A stretch of 28,289 bases of DNA from Candidatus Omnitrophota bacterium (GTDB taxonomy: Bacteria; Omnitrophota; Omnitrophia; Omnitrophales; Aquincolibacteriaceae), in contig JACKFM010000012.1 in NCBI GenBank assembly GCA_020632475.1, positions 1 through 28,289 of the forward strand, read 5' to 3'. Each line of letters begins with the position of its first letter. The first letter of the stretch is position 1. Both the position numbers and the translations under genes were made by a program. The notes beneath the pieces are model-generated. The model worked only from the letters and a program-made list of their open reading frames with translations, did not search any database and had not been told where the DNA came from. This document shows positions 7,228 to 15,412 of this stretch, piece by piece.

Positions 7228-8136
7228 TCAACTTTCTTGCTTTTCCTGGGTTTTCCAGCGGTCATGCATCCATGCCCACTGGTCAGGATATTGTCTAATC
7301 ACTCGTTCAAATTCACGCATGATCTGCTGCGTGTATTCACCAACCGCCTCCTGGCGGGTGGTCTTAATCACGGGTCTCAAAGGCTCACCCGTCTTGAGCT
7401 CATATTTGCCATCATCCTTACGGATCATAAAACACGCCAAAATAGGCGCCCCGGAAACAAACGCCAATCGAACAGGCGCCACCGGGGTATACGCCGGATG
7501 ATTAAAAAAATCAACATGCATGCCCTGTACGCTATCCACATCCTGATCAGGCAGAATACCGATAATCTGATTATTCGATAAAACTTTCAAGATGCTTCGG
7601 GTCGCCTGATCCCGGTACAGGGTATCAACCCCGACACTCTTTCTAAGCCCCGTAATCCAACGGTTATAAGGTTCGTAATAAATCTTACGCGCGATTACCG
7701 CTCCGCTAAAACCCGCCAATGCCATAGCCCCTGCCAGCAATTCCCAGTTACCGATGTGGGCGGTTACAATGATCAAGCCTTTCTTTTCTTCGAGCAGTTT
7801 TGCAATCTTTTCGATGCCATCCCCATAATCAACCAGCGAGGATACTTTTTGATGATTCAATTTCGAAAAGCGTAATATCTCAACTGCCGTTTGTGCCAAA
7901 TTTTCAAAAACCTGACGGCCGATGATTTTAATTTCATATGGGCTTTTTTCACGGCCGTAAGCAAATTCTAAATGTTTAAGCGTTTTTTTGCGTTGCCTTA
8001 AAACAACGCCAAACGCGAAAAAACCCAAACACCGCGCTATCCATAAAGCAAACGGCCGGGGCAGGCACCACACCAAAAATGCCGCTCCGCGAGCTAAAAG
8101 GTAAAGCGGATAACGGTAAGGCTTCTTCTTTGCCAC
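7228..8136 (-). CDS. lpxL: Lipid A acyltransferase of the LpxL/HtrB family
   Basis: A 302-aa inner-membrane acyltransferase that adds a secondary acyl chain to KDO-lipid A. A hydrophobic stretch near residues 12-45 would anchor it. The catalytic H-x4-E motif reads HIGNWE with His127 and Glu132, and the C-terminal family motif QWAWMHDRWK is present. The start is a GTG at 8136 that overlaps the TAG stop of kdsD by one base (TAGTG), implying translational coupling. A second acyltransferase domain of the same family occurs in the 22035-23975 fusion, so the organism probably adds two secondary chains. Which gene does which position, and the acyl length, cannot be read. It is followed 9 nt later by the LptC-LptA gene. 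Confidence 0.9.
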   Translation of the reverse strand: MAKKKPYRYPLYLLARGAAFLVWCLPRPFALWIARCLGFFAFGVVLRQRKKTLKHLEFAYGREKSPYEIKIIGRQVFENLAQTAVEILRFSKLNHQKVSSLVDYGDGIEKIAKLLEEKKGLIIVTAHIGNWELLAGAMALAGFSGAVIARKIYYEPYNRWITGLRKSVGVDTLYRDQATRSILKVLSNNQIIGILPDQDVDSVQGMHVDFFNHPAYTPVAPVRLAFVSGAPILACFMIRKDDGKYELKTGEPLRPVIKTTRQEAVGEYTQQIMREFERVIRQYPDQWAWMHDRWKTQEKQES

Positions 8137-9104
8137 TAAACAAATCCTACACGCAAAAGATCCTGAACGTCCAGCAAACCGATGGCCCGTTTTTTCTCAT
8201 CAACCACCGGAATCTCGTCGATACTTTTCATCTTCATGATATTGAGCGCTTCAGCAGCCAGACGATCCTGATCGATCGTGACCGGATTAAGCGTCGCAAC
8301 TTTTTCCACCGGATCTTTTAAAACATCTTCGCCATCATTGCGCAGATGACGCCGCAAATCACCGTCCGTAAAAATCCCGACAACCTGTTTGCGCCGGTCA
8401 ACAACTGTACAGCTGCCTGCCCTGGCACGGGTAATGGCCAGAAGCGCGCTACGCACACTCGTATTCTGTTTAACTGTCGCAAAGGCTGTCCCCTTGCGCA
8501 TAATATCCCGCACACGAAGCAACTGACGGCCAAGGCTTCCTCCGGGATGCAAAACCGCGAAATCTTCCGACCTAAAGCCTTTTTTCTTGTGCAGGCAAAG
8601 CGCCAAAGCATCTCCCATCGCAAGAGCAGCTGTCGTTGAGGCTGAAGGTGCCAGATTGAGCGGGCAGGCTTCTTTGGTGACTCCCAAATCAAGAACAATA
8701 TCGGCAAAGCGCGCCAATGTCGAACGCCGGTTACTTGTCATCGCCACCAGAAAAACACCTATTTTCTTAATCGTCGACAACAAACGGACGACTTCTTCGG
8801 TTTCACCGCTGTGAGAAATGGCAAGGATAACGTCTTTAGCCGTAACCATGCCCAAATCACCATGGATCGCTTCAGCCGGATGCAGAAAAAAACTGGGCGA
8901 TCCGGTCGAGGCAAGCGTCGCCGCAATTTTACGCGCAATAAATCCGGGTTTTCCCATACCCGTAACGATAATACGCCCCTGGCATTTATTCAGAACCTGA
9001 ATCGCACGTTCAAATTCTTTACCCACACGGCGCCTCATCGCACTAATGGTCCGGGCCTCCTGGTCCAAAATCTGTTTGGCCGTTTTCAAAAGAGTCTGAC
9101 TCAT
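8136..9104 (-). CDS. kdsD: D-arabinose 5-phosphate isomerase (KpsF/GutQ family)
   Basis: A 322-aa cytoplasmic isomerase converting ribulose 5-phosphate to arabinose 5-phosphate, the first step of KDO synthesis. Residues about 35-190 are a SIS sugar-isomerase domain with GMGKPGFIARKIAATLASTG, HPAEAIHGDLGM and SHSGETEEVVRLL. Two CBS domains follow, at about 205-262 (ending VVGIFTDGDLRRHL) and 268-322 (ending IGLLDVQDLLRVGFV). This is the complete family architecture and normal length. One small difference is Pro in the GKPG loop where Ser is usual. The ATG overlaps the TGA stop of kdsA (ATGA), and the stop overlaps the GTG of lpxL. The kds context makes the biosynthetic KdsD role more likely than the GutQ role. 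Confidence 0.94.
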   Translation of the reverse strand: MSQTLLKTAKQILDQEARTISAMRRRVGKEFERAIQVLNKCQGRIIVTGMGKPGFIARKIAATLASTGSPSFFLHPAEAIHGDLGMVTAKDVILAISHSGETEEVVRLLSTIKKIGVFLVAMTSNRRSTLARFADIVLDLGVTKEACPLNLAPSASTTAALAMGDALALCLHKKKGFRSEDFAVLHPGGSLGRQLLRVRDIMRKGTAFATVKQNTSVRSALLAITRARAGSCTVVDRRKQVVGIFTDGDLRRHLRNDGEDVLKDPVEKVATLNPVTIDQDRLAAEALNIMKMKSIDEIPVVDEKKRAIGLLDVQDLLRVGFV

Positions 9105-9943
9105 AATACGCTCGCCTTTTCTTTTGAGATCACCTCTTTAAGTTCTTTTAAAACTTCCAGCAGAGCTTTCAAATCACTCAATTTCAAATTATTGGGTCCG
9201 TCTGAAAGGGCTTTGGAAGGATCTTCATGAATCTCCATAAAAACAGCATCTGCTCCGGCGGCGATCGCACACTTGGATAATGTCGGAATAAACTGCGGCG
9301 CCCCGCCCGAAACATTTCCCTGGCCTCCCGGCAGCTGAACCGAATGTGTTGCATCAAAAACCACCGGATATCCGAATCCCTGCATGACCGGAATAGCACG
9401 AAAATCACTGACCAAATTCTGATAACCAAAAGTCGTGCCCCGGTCTGTCAGAAGAATATGATGACAATCGGCCTCTTCTAATTTGTCGACCACGTTTCTC
9501 ATGTCCCAAGGCGATAAAAACTGGCCTTTCTTAACATTGACAATCTTGCCGGTTTTTGCGGCCGCGATCAACAGATCCGTTTGACGGCACAAGAAAGCGG
9601 GAATCTGAATAATGTCTAGGACTTCCCCTGCCGGCTTCGCCTGTTCAATACTGTGAATATCACTTAAAACCGGAAGCTCAAATTCTTTTTTGACTTTGGC
9701 CAGGATTTTCAAACCGTCATCAAGGCCAGGTCCGCGATAAGATTTTGACGAGGACCGATTCGCTTTGTCATAACTCGCCTTAAAAACATACGGGATTTCC
9801 ATTTGACGGGCGATCTTTGAAATTTTTTCGGCATGCCGCAAAACAGCCTCTTCGGATTCAATCACACAAGGCCCGCCGATCAACACAAAATGGGCCGTGT
9901 CTCCGAAACAAACAGAACCGGCTTGAACTCGTTTCACATTCAT
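9101..9943 (-). CDS. kdsA: 3-deoxy-8-phosphooctulonate synthase (KDO-8-phosphate synthase), metal-dependent class
   Basis: A 280-aa enzyme that condenses phosphoenolpyruvate with arabinose 5-phosphate to give KDO 8-phosphate. Motifs include GGPCVIESEE at 23-32, FKASYDKANRSS at 54-65, AFLCRQTDLL at 116-125 and DATHSVQLPGG at 197-207. The four metal ligands known from Aquifex KdsA are all present with constant spacing: Cys26, His200, Glu237 and Asp248. Escherichia coli KdsA, which needs no metal, has Asn in place of the Cys. This is therefore predicted to be the metal-dependent class. It starts 3 nt after pyrG and overlaps kdsD by 4 nt, so the three genes are surely co-transcribed. Confidence 0.96.
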   Translation of the reverse strand: MNVKRVQAGSVCFGDTAHFVLIGGPCVIESEEAVLRHAEKISKIARQMEIPYVFKASYDKANRSSSKSYRGPGLDDGLKILAKVKKEFELPVLSDIHSIEQAKPAGEVLDIIQIPAFLCRQTDLLIAAAKTGKIVNVKKGQFLSPWDMRNVVDKLEEADCHHILLTDRGTTFGYQNLVSDFRAIPVMQGFGYPVVFDATHSVQLPGGQGNVSGGAPQFIPTLSKCAIAAGADAVFMEIHEDPSKALSDGPNNLKLSDLKALLEVLKELKEVISKEKASVL

Positions 9944-9946
9944 AAA

Positions 9947-11617
9947 TCAAACAGCCCCTTCCATTACAGGTTGTTGACGAGTTTCCGCTGCTTGAGAACC
10001 GGCCTTTGAATTGCTGCCTCGATAGGCTAAGGCATGTTTGACAAAATCTCTAAAAAGAGGGTGTGCCTTATCCGGTTTGGATTTGAACTCAGGATGAAAT
10101 TGACTGGCGACAAACCATGGATGATCAACAACCTCAATGATTTCAACCAGTCTACTGTTGGGAGAGAGTCCCGCGAACTCAAGTCCCGCTTTACGCATAT
10201 CATCACGATATTTGTTATTGAATTCATAACGATGCCTGTGACGCTCCATCACGGTATCACTCTTATAGGCTTTATAACTCTTGGTTTCTTTTTTAAGACA
10301 GCATTCAAAGGCCCCCAGCCGCATCGTTCCGCCGAGATCTTCAACCTTTTCCTGTTCTTCAAGAAGACTGATCACCGGATACGCGGTCTTTTTATTAAAT
10401 TCTGTCGAATTTGCATTTTTCCATCCGACCACGTTGCGTGCAAATTCAATCGCAGCGCATTGCATTCCCAGACAAATCCCCAGAAAAGGAATTTTATTCT
10501 CACGCGCAAACTGAATAGCCTTGATTTTCCCCTCAATTCCGCGTGTACCAAATCCGCCCGGCACCAAAACACCTGAAACATCTTTGAACATATTGGTCAA
10601 ATTGCTCTTAGTAATCTTTTCAGAATTAATGCGTTTAATTAAAACCTCACTGTCATTGGCAATTCCGCCATGTTTCAAGGCTTCATAAATCGACTTATAG
10701 GCATCCTGCAGTTCAATATATTTTCCGATCACAGCGATTTTGACCGTACGTGTCGGATGAAGGGCCTTCTGCACGACATTCTTGTCCCACTCATGCAGGC
10801 TTCCCGATTTATATTCAATGCGCAAATACCGGCAAATAACTTCATCAATTTTTTGTTCTTTAAACATCAGCGGGACTTCATAAATCGACCGGACATCACG
10901 GGCCTCGATAACAGCCGACTCTTCAACGTTACAGAAAAGTGCGATTTTATCTTTCATGCTTTTACTGATTTTCTTTTCTGTGCGGCAGATTAAAATATCG
11001 GGTTGAATACCGATTTCACGAAGAGTGCCGACGCTGTGCTGCGTCGGTTTGGTTTTAAGTTCGCCGGCGGCCTTGATAAAAGGAACGAGTGTCAGATGAA
11101 CAAAAATGCAATTCTCACGGCCGACATCGTGTCTGAATTGGCGGGCGGATTCAAGAAAAGGTAATGATTCAATGTCTCCGGCCGTTCCGCCGATCTCTGA
11201 AATCACCACGTCATAACGTTTCCCCTTGGAGACCTCACGAATCCTCGCCTTGATGGCATCCGTAATATGAGGAACGACCTGTACCGTTGCGCCCAGAAAT
11301 TCTCCGCGCCGTTCTTTCGCAATGACCTCATGATAAATTTGACCGGTCGTTACGTTATTAAGACGGCCGAGCGTCGCATGGGTATAGCGTTCATAGTGGC
11401 CTAAGTCCAGATCCGTTTCCGCTCCGTCTTCCGTGACATAGACTTCGCCGTGTTGATAAGGACTCATCGTACCGGGATCAACGTTGATATAGGGATCAAG
11501 TTTCTGAATGGTCACTTTGAGTCCCTTGGCCTCCAGAATACGCGCAATGGATGCCGACGCAATTCCTTTGCCCAGGGATGAAACAACACCGCCTGTCACA
11601 AAAATATATTTTGGCAT
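9947..11617 (-). CDS. pyrG: CTP synthase
   Basis: A 556-aa enzyme that aminates UTP to CTP using glutamine and ATP. The N-terminal synthetase domain (residues 1 to about 268) opens with MPKYIFVTGGVVSSLGKGIA, containing the P-loop, and carries ISEIGGTAGDIESLPFLE. The C-terminal class I glutamine amidotransferase domain (about 290-540) has GICLGMQCAAIEFARN with the nucleophilic Cys, and SQFHPEFKSKP with the catalytic His/Glu pair. Length is normal, with a short tail of about 20 residues. It sits between kdsB and kdsA; KdsB consumes CTP when it makes CMP-KDO, so the placement has metabolic sense. An AGGA lies about 10 nt before the ATG. Close packing argues for one operon. Confidence 0.97.
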   Translation of the reverse strand: MPKYIFVTGGVVSSLGKGIASASIARILEAKGLKVTIQKLDPYINVDPGTMSPYQHGEVYVTEDGAETDLDLGHYERYTHATLGRLNNVTTGQIYHEVIAKERRGEFLGATVQVVPHITDAIKARIREVSKGKRYDVVISEIGGTAGDIESLPFLESARQFRHDVGRENCIFVHLTLVPFIKAAGELKTKPTQHSVGTLREIGIQPDILICRTEKKISKSMKDKIALFCNVEESAVIEARDVRSIYEVPLMFKEQKIDEVICRYLRIEYKSGSLHEWDKNVVQKALHPTRTVKIAVIGKYIELQDAYKSIYEALKHGGIANDSEVLIKRINSEKITKSNLTNMFKDVSGVLVPGGFGTRGIEGKIKAIQFARENKIPFLGICLGMQCAAIEFARNVVGWKNANSTEFNKKTAYPVISLLEEQEKVEDLGGTMRLGAFECCLKKETKSYKAYKSDTVMERHRHRYEFNNKYRDDMRKAGLEFAGLSPNSRLVEIIEVVDHPWFVASQFHPEFKSKPDKAHPLFRDFVKHALAYRGSNSKAGSQAAETRQQPVMEGAV

Positions 11618-11659
11618 ATTCTCACATCCTCTCCCAGACCGTTAAGCGATTCCGGTGTT

Positions 11660-12400
11660 TTAAGATTTTGAGGATTGCTGTTTTTGAATCAACGCCTCAA
11701 CAGCGTTTAAATCCTCCAGCGTATCCACCCCGACAGAATCGTGCTCGGTTTCTACAATCCGTATTTTGTATCCGTTTTCAAGAATTCTTAACTGCTCAAG
11801 TTTTTCCCGGGCTTCTAATTTAGCCGGGGGCCATTGCACAAATTTCAAAAGAAATTCCCTGCGGTAGGCATACAGGCCCAGATGTTTCAAATACTCAAAT
11901 TCTTCCTCGCCCCGGTAATAAGGGACGGGTGAACGTGAAAAATAAAGCGCATAGCCGAAAGCATCACAAACCGCTTTGACCACGTTCGGGTTTTCATAAT
12001 CCAAACGGTCTTTCTTTTTAACGGCCAATGTCGCAACCGTCAATTCTTCATCGTGATCAAAGACCGATGCTAACCGATCAATAACCGAAGGGTGAACCAA
12101 AGGTTCGTCCCCTTGAATGTTCACAAAAATATTCGCATCACTGAGCGCAGCGACTTCGGCAATTCTTGCGGTTCCGTTCGGATGATCAGTGCGCGTCATC
12201 ACCGCTTTACCACCAAACCCCACAACACAATCAAAGATGTCCTTGTGATCACAGGCCACAAGCACTTCATCCAGTTTTTCAGCCTGGCATGCACGTTGCC
12301 AGACATGTTGAATCATCGGAAGTCCGGCAATCTCACGCATGACCTTCTGCGCCAAACGGGTTGAATCAAGTCTTGCCGGGATAACCCCTATGATTTTCAT
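11660..12400 (-). CDS. kdsB: CMP-KDO synthetase (3-deoxy-manno-octulosonate cytidylyltransferase)
   Basis: A 246-aa cytoplasmic enzyme that activates KDO with CTP, giving CMP-KDO for the KDO transferase. The N-terminal nucleotide-binding motif reads IGVIPARLDSTRL, followed by GLPMIQHVWQRA. The central block NGTARIAEVA and IFVNIQGDEPLVHPSVID (residues about 92-109) is characteristic, as is YFSRSPVPYYR near residue 153. Length matches the family (about 245-255 aa). The gene starts 13 nt after the heptose kinase gene and ends 42 nt before pyrG. GGATAAAAAT immediately before the ATG gives a modest ribosome-binding site. There is little doubt about function. Confidence 0.96.
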   Translation of the reverse strand: MKIIGVIPARLDSTRLAQKVMREIAGLPMIQHVWQRACQAEKLDEVLVACDHKDIFDCVVGFGGKAVMTRTDHPNGTARIAEVAALSDANIFVNIQGDEPLVHPSVIDRLASVFDHDEELTVATLAVKKKDRLDYENPNVVKAVCDAFGYALYFSRSPVPYYRGEEEFEYLKHLGLYAYRREFLLKFVQWPPAKLEAREKLEQLRILENGYKIRIVETEHDSVGVDTLEDLNAVEALIQKQQSSKS

Positions 12401-12413
12401 ATTTTTATCCGGT

Positions 12414-13433
12414 TCAGCTGCTTTTAACAGCCTCTCTTAATTCATGATCCGAAACTGTCGCCGTACCCAATTTGGCCACGGCAATCCCTGCCGCCATGTT
12501 CGATAAAATGGCGGCTTCCTTCATCTTCGCGCCACAGGCCAATGCCGCGGCAAAAACCGCAATCACCGTATCTCCGGCACCCGAAACATCATAAACCTCA
12601 CGGGCTGCGGTCGGAATCATGGTGACTCCCCCTCTTTTTTCAAAAAGGGCCATACCGTCTTCTCCCAATGTAATTAATAACGAATCCGATTGAAGCTTTT
12701 TCAACAGCCCATTGCCAACTTCGTTTAAAGTCGGTTGGTGAGCATCACGACGGCCGTTCATATAGGCTTCAAAGGCCTCTTTGCGGTTAGGGGTCAACCC
12801 CGTCACACCTTTGTAATAGGAAAAATGTTTTTCTTTCGGGTCCACCAACACTGGTTTTTTATGTTTCTTGGAAACCTTTAAAACCTCACGAACAAGAGAC
12901 GGTTGAATCACGCCCTTGCCGTAATCTTCGATAATGACAATATCCGTTTGCATAATCCGTTTTTGAATAAAACGGACGATGCTTTGAATGTCTTCGCGCG
13001 AAATATCCCCTACCTTTTCACGGTCAAACCGGACCATTTGCTGCGAATGCGCAATAATACGCGTTTTCAAGGCCGTCGGACGGTTGCGGTCATAGACAAT
13101 CCCGCCCGTATCAATCCCTTCGCGCCGCATCGCTTTAAGCAAAACACGCCCGGCCAAATCGCGGCCGATCACACCGCATGGATAAACCGTTGCTTTCAAT
13201 GCGCGGATATTATTCGCAACATTTAAAGAGCCACCGGGCATATAGGACTCCCGGTCAACATTCACAACAGGAACGGGAGCTTCCGGAGAAATCCGGCTGA
13301 CAGTACCCCAGACAAACTGATCTAAAATAAAATCACCGACAACAAGAACGCGTGCTTTCTTAAAGTTGTCGACAATTTCACTTAGTCGTTTCTTATCTGA
13401 AGTTTTTACTCTCTTCGCCTTGCCTGCAGGCAT
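12414..13433 (-). CDS. rfaE1: D-glycero-beta-D-manno-heptose-7-phosphate kinase (kinase-only RfaE1/HldE-like)
   Basis: A PfkB/ribokinase-family sugar kinase of 339 aa from the ATG at 13433. A TTG at 13472 could add 13 residues, but the ATG has AGGA 6 nt upstream and is preferred. Motifs are VVGDFILDQFVWG near 31, ISPEAPVPVV near 48, MPGGSLNVANNIRAL near 65, and the catalytic SGAGDTVIAVFAAALA near 293. These match the kinase half of HldE, which phosphorylates heptose 7-phosphate at C1 for ADP-heptose synthesis. The adenylyltransferase half is absent, so RfaE2, and also GmhA and GmhB, must be encoded elsewhere. It is the first gene after the promoter at 13714-13742 and supplies donor precursor for the GT9 enzymes upstream. 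Confidence 0.9.
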   Translation of the reverse strand: MPAGKAKRVKTSDKKRLSEIVDNFKKARVLVVGDFILDQFVWGTVSRISPEAPVPVVNVDRESYMPGGSLNVANNIRALKATVYPCGVIGRDLAGRVLLKAMRREGIDTGGIVYDRNRPTALKTRIIAHSQQMVRFDREKVGDISREDIQSIVRFIQKRIMQTDIVIIEDYGKGVIQPSLVREVLKVSKKHKKPVLVDPKEKHFSYYKGVTGLTPNRKEAFEAYMNGRRDAHQPTLNEVGNGLLKKLQSDSLLITLGEDGMALFEKRGGVTMIPTAAREVYDVSGAGDTVIAVFAAALACGAKMKEAAILSNMAAGIAVAKLGTATVSDHELREAVKSS

Positions 13434-13707
13434 AGAAAATCCTAAAAGCGGGACAAGATAGGATCCGCACAAATATCGTCACTCTATTGTTCGGAAAGAT
13501 TTTATCGCAGCCGTTTTGCTTAAGATGGAGCACAATACCGGCTCACTCAGAAATGCCGCTTGAGCACTTCTGAAAAGTCCTTACTTCTTAATCCAAAAAA
13601 TAAAGAAACGGGTCAACGGATTTTATCATTAACCCTTTGAAAATGTTTATGTTAGAAACAATAAGACTTGCTGATTTAAATTTCGGCATTCCGAAAATTA
13701 AAAAAGA
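13434..13707 (-). promoter_or_regulatory. Long gene-free leader before rfaE1
   Basis: No gene is visible in the 364 bp between the heptose kinase and the deacetylase gene. Given the promoter at 13714-13742, transcription would start near 13707 and leave about 270 nt untranslated. The leader contains a perfect 6-bp stem with a 4-nt loop (13681-13696), a possible 13-codon reading frame at 13588-13629 with AGGG before its ATG, and a 10-bp hairpin at 13547-13573. It does not match any riboswitch class I can recognise by eye. It could hold regulatory RNA structure or simply be spacer. Confidence 0.4.
13547..13573 (-). repeat. 10-bp hairpin in the rfaE1 leader
   Basis: On the minus strand the arms read TCAGAAGTGC and GCATTTCTGA around a 7-nt loop, pairing along all 10 positions with one G-U pair. 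Neither strand has a U-tract after it, so it is not a standard intrinsic terminator. It begins 14 nt after the stop of the small leader reading frame. Confidence 0.5.
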
Positions 13708-13713
13708 CTGTAT

Positions 13714-13742
13714 ATAGTATCACCGTTCCCAGGGAGTGTCAA
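13714..13742 (-). promoter_or_regulatory. Predicted sigma70-type promoter driving rfaE1-kdsB-pyrG-kdsA and beyond
   Basis: On the minus strand there is a perfect -35 box TTGACA (13742-13737), a 17-nt spacer, and a -10 box TACTAT (13719-13714, four of six consensus bases) preceded by TGA, an extended -10 element. It lies 56 nt after the stop of the deacetylase gene and points towards rfaE1. It is the best promoter match in the largest gap of the window. The downstream genes are packed closely enough to be one long operon. Confidence 0.6.
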
Positions 13743-13797
13743 TTACCTGAAATTGAGCGTAAGTCGTTTCAAATAAATAAGTTATGTAGATTTGAGC

Positions 13798-14607
13798 TTA
13801 TCTGCCGGAGAAGGTATGGCTAAGACGCTTAAAAGCCTGATAAATTCCCGATATTTGCCCCCAGAAAGCAATGGGGCAATCGGATGTCCTGGAGATCTTA
13901 ACCCGGGGAATCGAATAAAAATTCTCCTGCACATCTTTAAGATGCTTGAGCGATGTGGTAAATGCGAGTCGATAACCGCTTTCCTCGGCAATACGGGTAA
14001 CCCGCTCATCCATATTGCCGCTGGGATAGGCCAGGTACCAAAAGGGCGTATTAAACAGATCTTCCAATTCGCGCTTCGACCCCAACAGCTCTTGACGCAC
14101 GGCATCATCAGACAGCTGTGATAACAAAGGATGGGTACGGCTGTGACTACCCAGCGTAATCCATGAATTTGAATGGAGTTTCTTAAGCGTCTGTTCATCC
14201 ATGCTGCCGTAGGACTTGTCTTTAATATTCTGGCTGATCACAAAAAGCGTTACCGGGAATTGATACTTCGCCATTTCAGGGTAGGCCTGATCGGCAAACG
14301 TATAATTACCATCATCAAAAGTGATCATGATTTCCCGGCCGCGCGGTTTTTTTCTTCCGGTTTTAATCGCATAATAATCGTCCATTGAAATCACGTGATA
14401 TCCAAACCGGTGTAAAAACGCCATCTGACGGGCAAATGACTTCCGGCTCACCACATTTTTCTCAGACGCAGCTCTCTCGGGAGTATCGATAAAGTGATAC
14501 ATCAGCACCGGAATCTGCCCCGGAAGCGGTAGGAAAACAAAGGCACTCACCGCTGCGGCAACCAATAGCAGTCCACTTATCAAAAATGGTTTAAATTTTT
14601 TCCTCAT
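13798..14607 (-). CDS. Membrane-anchored polysaccharide deacetylase
   Basis: A 269-aa protein from the ATG at 14607; the open frame continues further back but would run into the preceding gene. Residues about 7-27 form a hydrophobic signal anchor after a Lys/Arg-rich start. The rest is a NodB-type carbohydrate esterase family 4 domain: VLMYHFIDTP near 35, metal and catalytic motif ITFDDGNYTF near 96, second motif SHSRTHPLL near 155, and YPSGNMDERV near 194. The enzyme should remove an N-acetyl group from an extracytoplasmic glycan. Candidates are LPS core or other envelope sugars, but the substrate cannot be read. It starts one nucleotide after the DUF3108 gene, so the pair is probably functionally linked. 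No clear intrinsic terminator follows. Confidence 0.85.
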   Translation of the reverse strand: MRKKFKPFLISGLLLVAAAVSAFVFLPLPGQIPVLMYHFIDTPERAASEKNVVSRKSFARQMAFLHRFGYHVISMDDYYAIKTGRKKPRGREIMITFDDGNYTFADQAYPEMAKYQFPVTLFVISQNIKDKSYGSMDEQTLKKLHSNSWITLGSHSRTHPLLSQLSDDAVRQELLGSKRELEDLFNTPFWYLAYPSGNMDERVTRIAEESGYRLAFTTSLKHLKDVQENFYSIPRVKISRTSDCPIAFWGQISGIYQAFKRLSHTFSGR

Positions 14608-14608
14608 A

Positions 14609-15412
14609 CTATGCTTCGACTTTTCCCGGAATGTAGCGCGACAGTTTGGCGACCACACTACCCAGGATCGGAACTTTGACTTTCATCTTTAATGGGATGC
14701 GCCGCTCATCCATACTGATCCATCCGCGTATTTTACCGCGTTTGACAAATATTCCCTGAAATTTAATCTTCGGCTCCGCCTCAAGCGCCTGAAAAACACC
14801 GATTCCCCTCAGTTTCATCTCGCCGATTGTTTTAAGGTCTATTTCCAACTGCCAGTTTTTTTCATCCGCATTGACCGGCAAAATCACTTGTGTTTCGGGT
14901 TTCACATTCAGTGTCCTGAAAAAATATCCGCAGGAAAGCTGATCCTGCACCGCTTCCGGTATAAACATTTCTTTTTCGGATTTGTTCTGGCGTGAAAAAT
15001 AATGCGCTGTATGATTATCCTGATCATAAGTCATAATCTCATCTGCGGTATAATGTCCTTCTTTGAGGATTTTTTCATATTGCAGCGAATACAGTTTTTC
15101 CGTATCCACATAGCTGTGATGCTCATCCCGGACTTTATAAATTAAGTCAATCACGGGATGCGATCTGACTTTGACGACAATATGATAAGCCTGCCGGCCC
15201 CGGATCTCGGCAATGCCTTCGACCTTCGCATGCGCCTCTCCGACCTTAACCCCTAAATAACTGATGGTGTAGACCAGTTCTTCACCGACAAAAAACTTTT
15301 CAAACGGCTGGTCTGATATAGGAAAAACCGGCGTTTCACCGGCCGATGCCGACGGCCACCAACCTGTACAAAACAAAATAAGACACAGAACAACATGGAT
15401 TATTTTTTTCAT
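14609..15412 (-). CDS. Exported DUF3108 family protein
   Basis: A 267-aa protein from the ATG at 15412, which overlaps the TGA of the preceding GT9 gene as ATGA. Residues 1-24 are a convincing signal peptide, with a Lys-Lys start, a hydrophobic core of Leu/Ile/Val/Cys, and a likely cleavage after ASA before GETPVF. The mature part begins FVGEELVYTISYLGVKVGEA, the typical opening of DUF3108 proteins, and looks all-beta. The family has no settled function that I can name; members are periplasmic or outer-membrane-associated. Placement between glycosyltransferases and a deacetylase suggests a part in envelope glycan or LPS handling, which is inference only. It is translationally coupled upstream and abuts the deacetylase gene downstream. 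Confidence 0.78.
   Translation of the reverse strand: MKKIIHVVLCLILFCTGWWPSASAGETPVFPISDQPFEKFFVGEELVYTISYLGVKVGEAHAKVEGIAEIRGRQAYHIVVKVRSHPVIDLIYKVRDEHHSYVDTEKLYSLQYEKILKEGHYTADEIMTYDQDNHTAHYFSRQNKSEKEMFIPEAVQDQLSCGYFFRTLNVKPETQVILPVNADEKNWQLEIDLKTIGEMKLRGIGVFQALEAEPKIKFQGIFVKRGKIRGWISMDERRIPLKMKVKVPILGSVVAKLSRYIPGKVEA

Noticed and set aside
10034..10576. A 180-codon open frame on the plus strand
   Set aside because: It is antisense to pyrG, whose own motifs are complete; the composition is not protein-like.
13434..13472. TTG start giving a 352-aa heptose kinase
   Set aside because: The ATG at 13433 has AGGA at good spacing; the extra 13 residues have no family counterpart.
13547..13573. 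Intrinsic terminator in the rfaE1 leader
   Set aside because: The stem is good but no U-tract follows on either strand.
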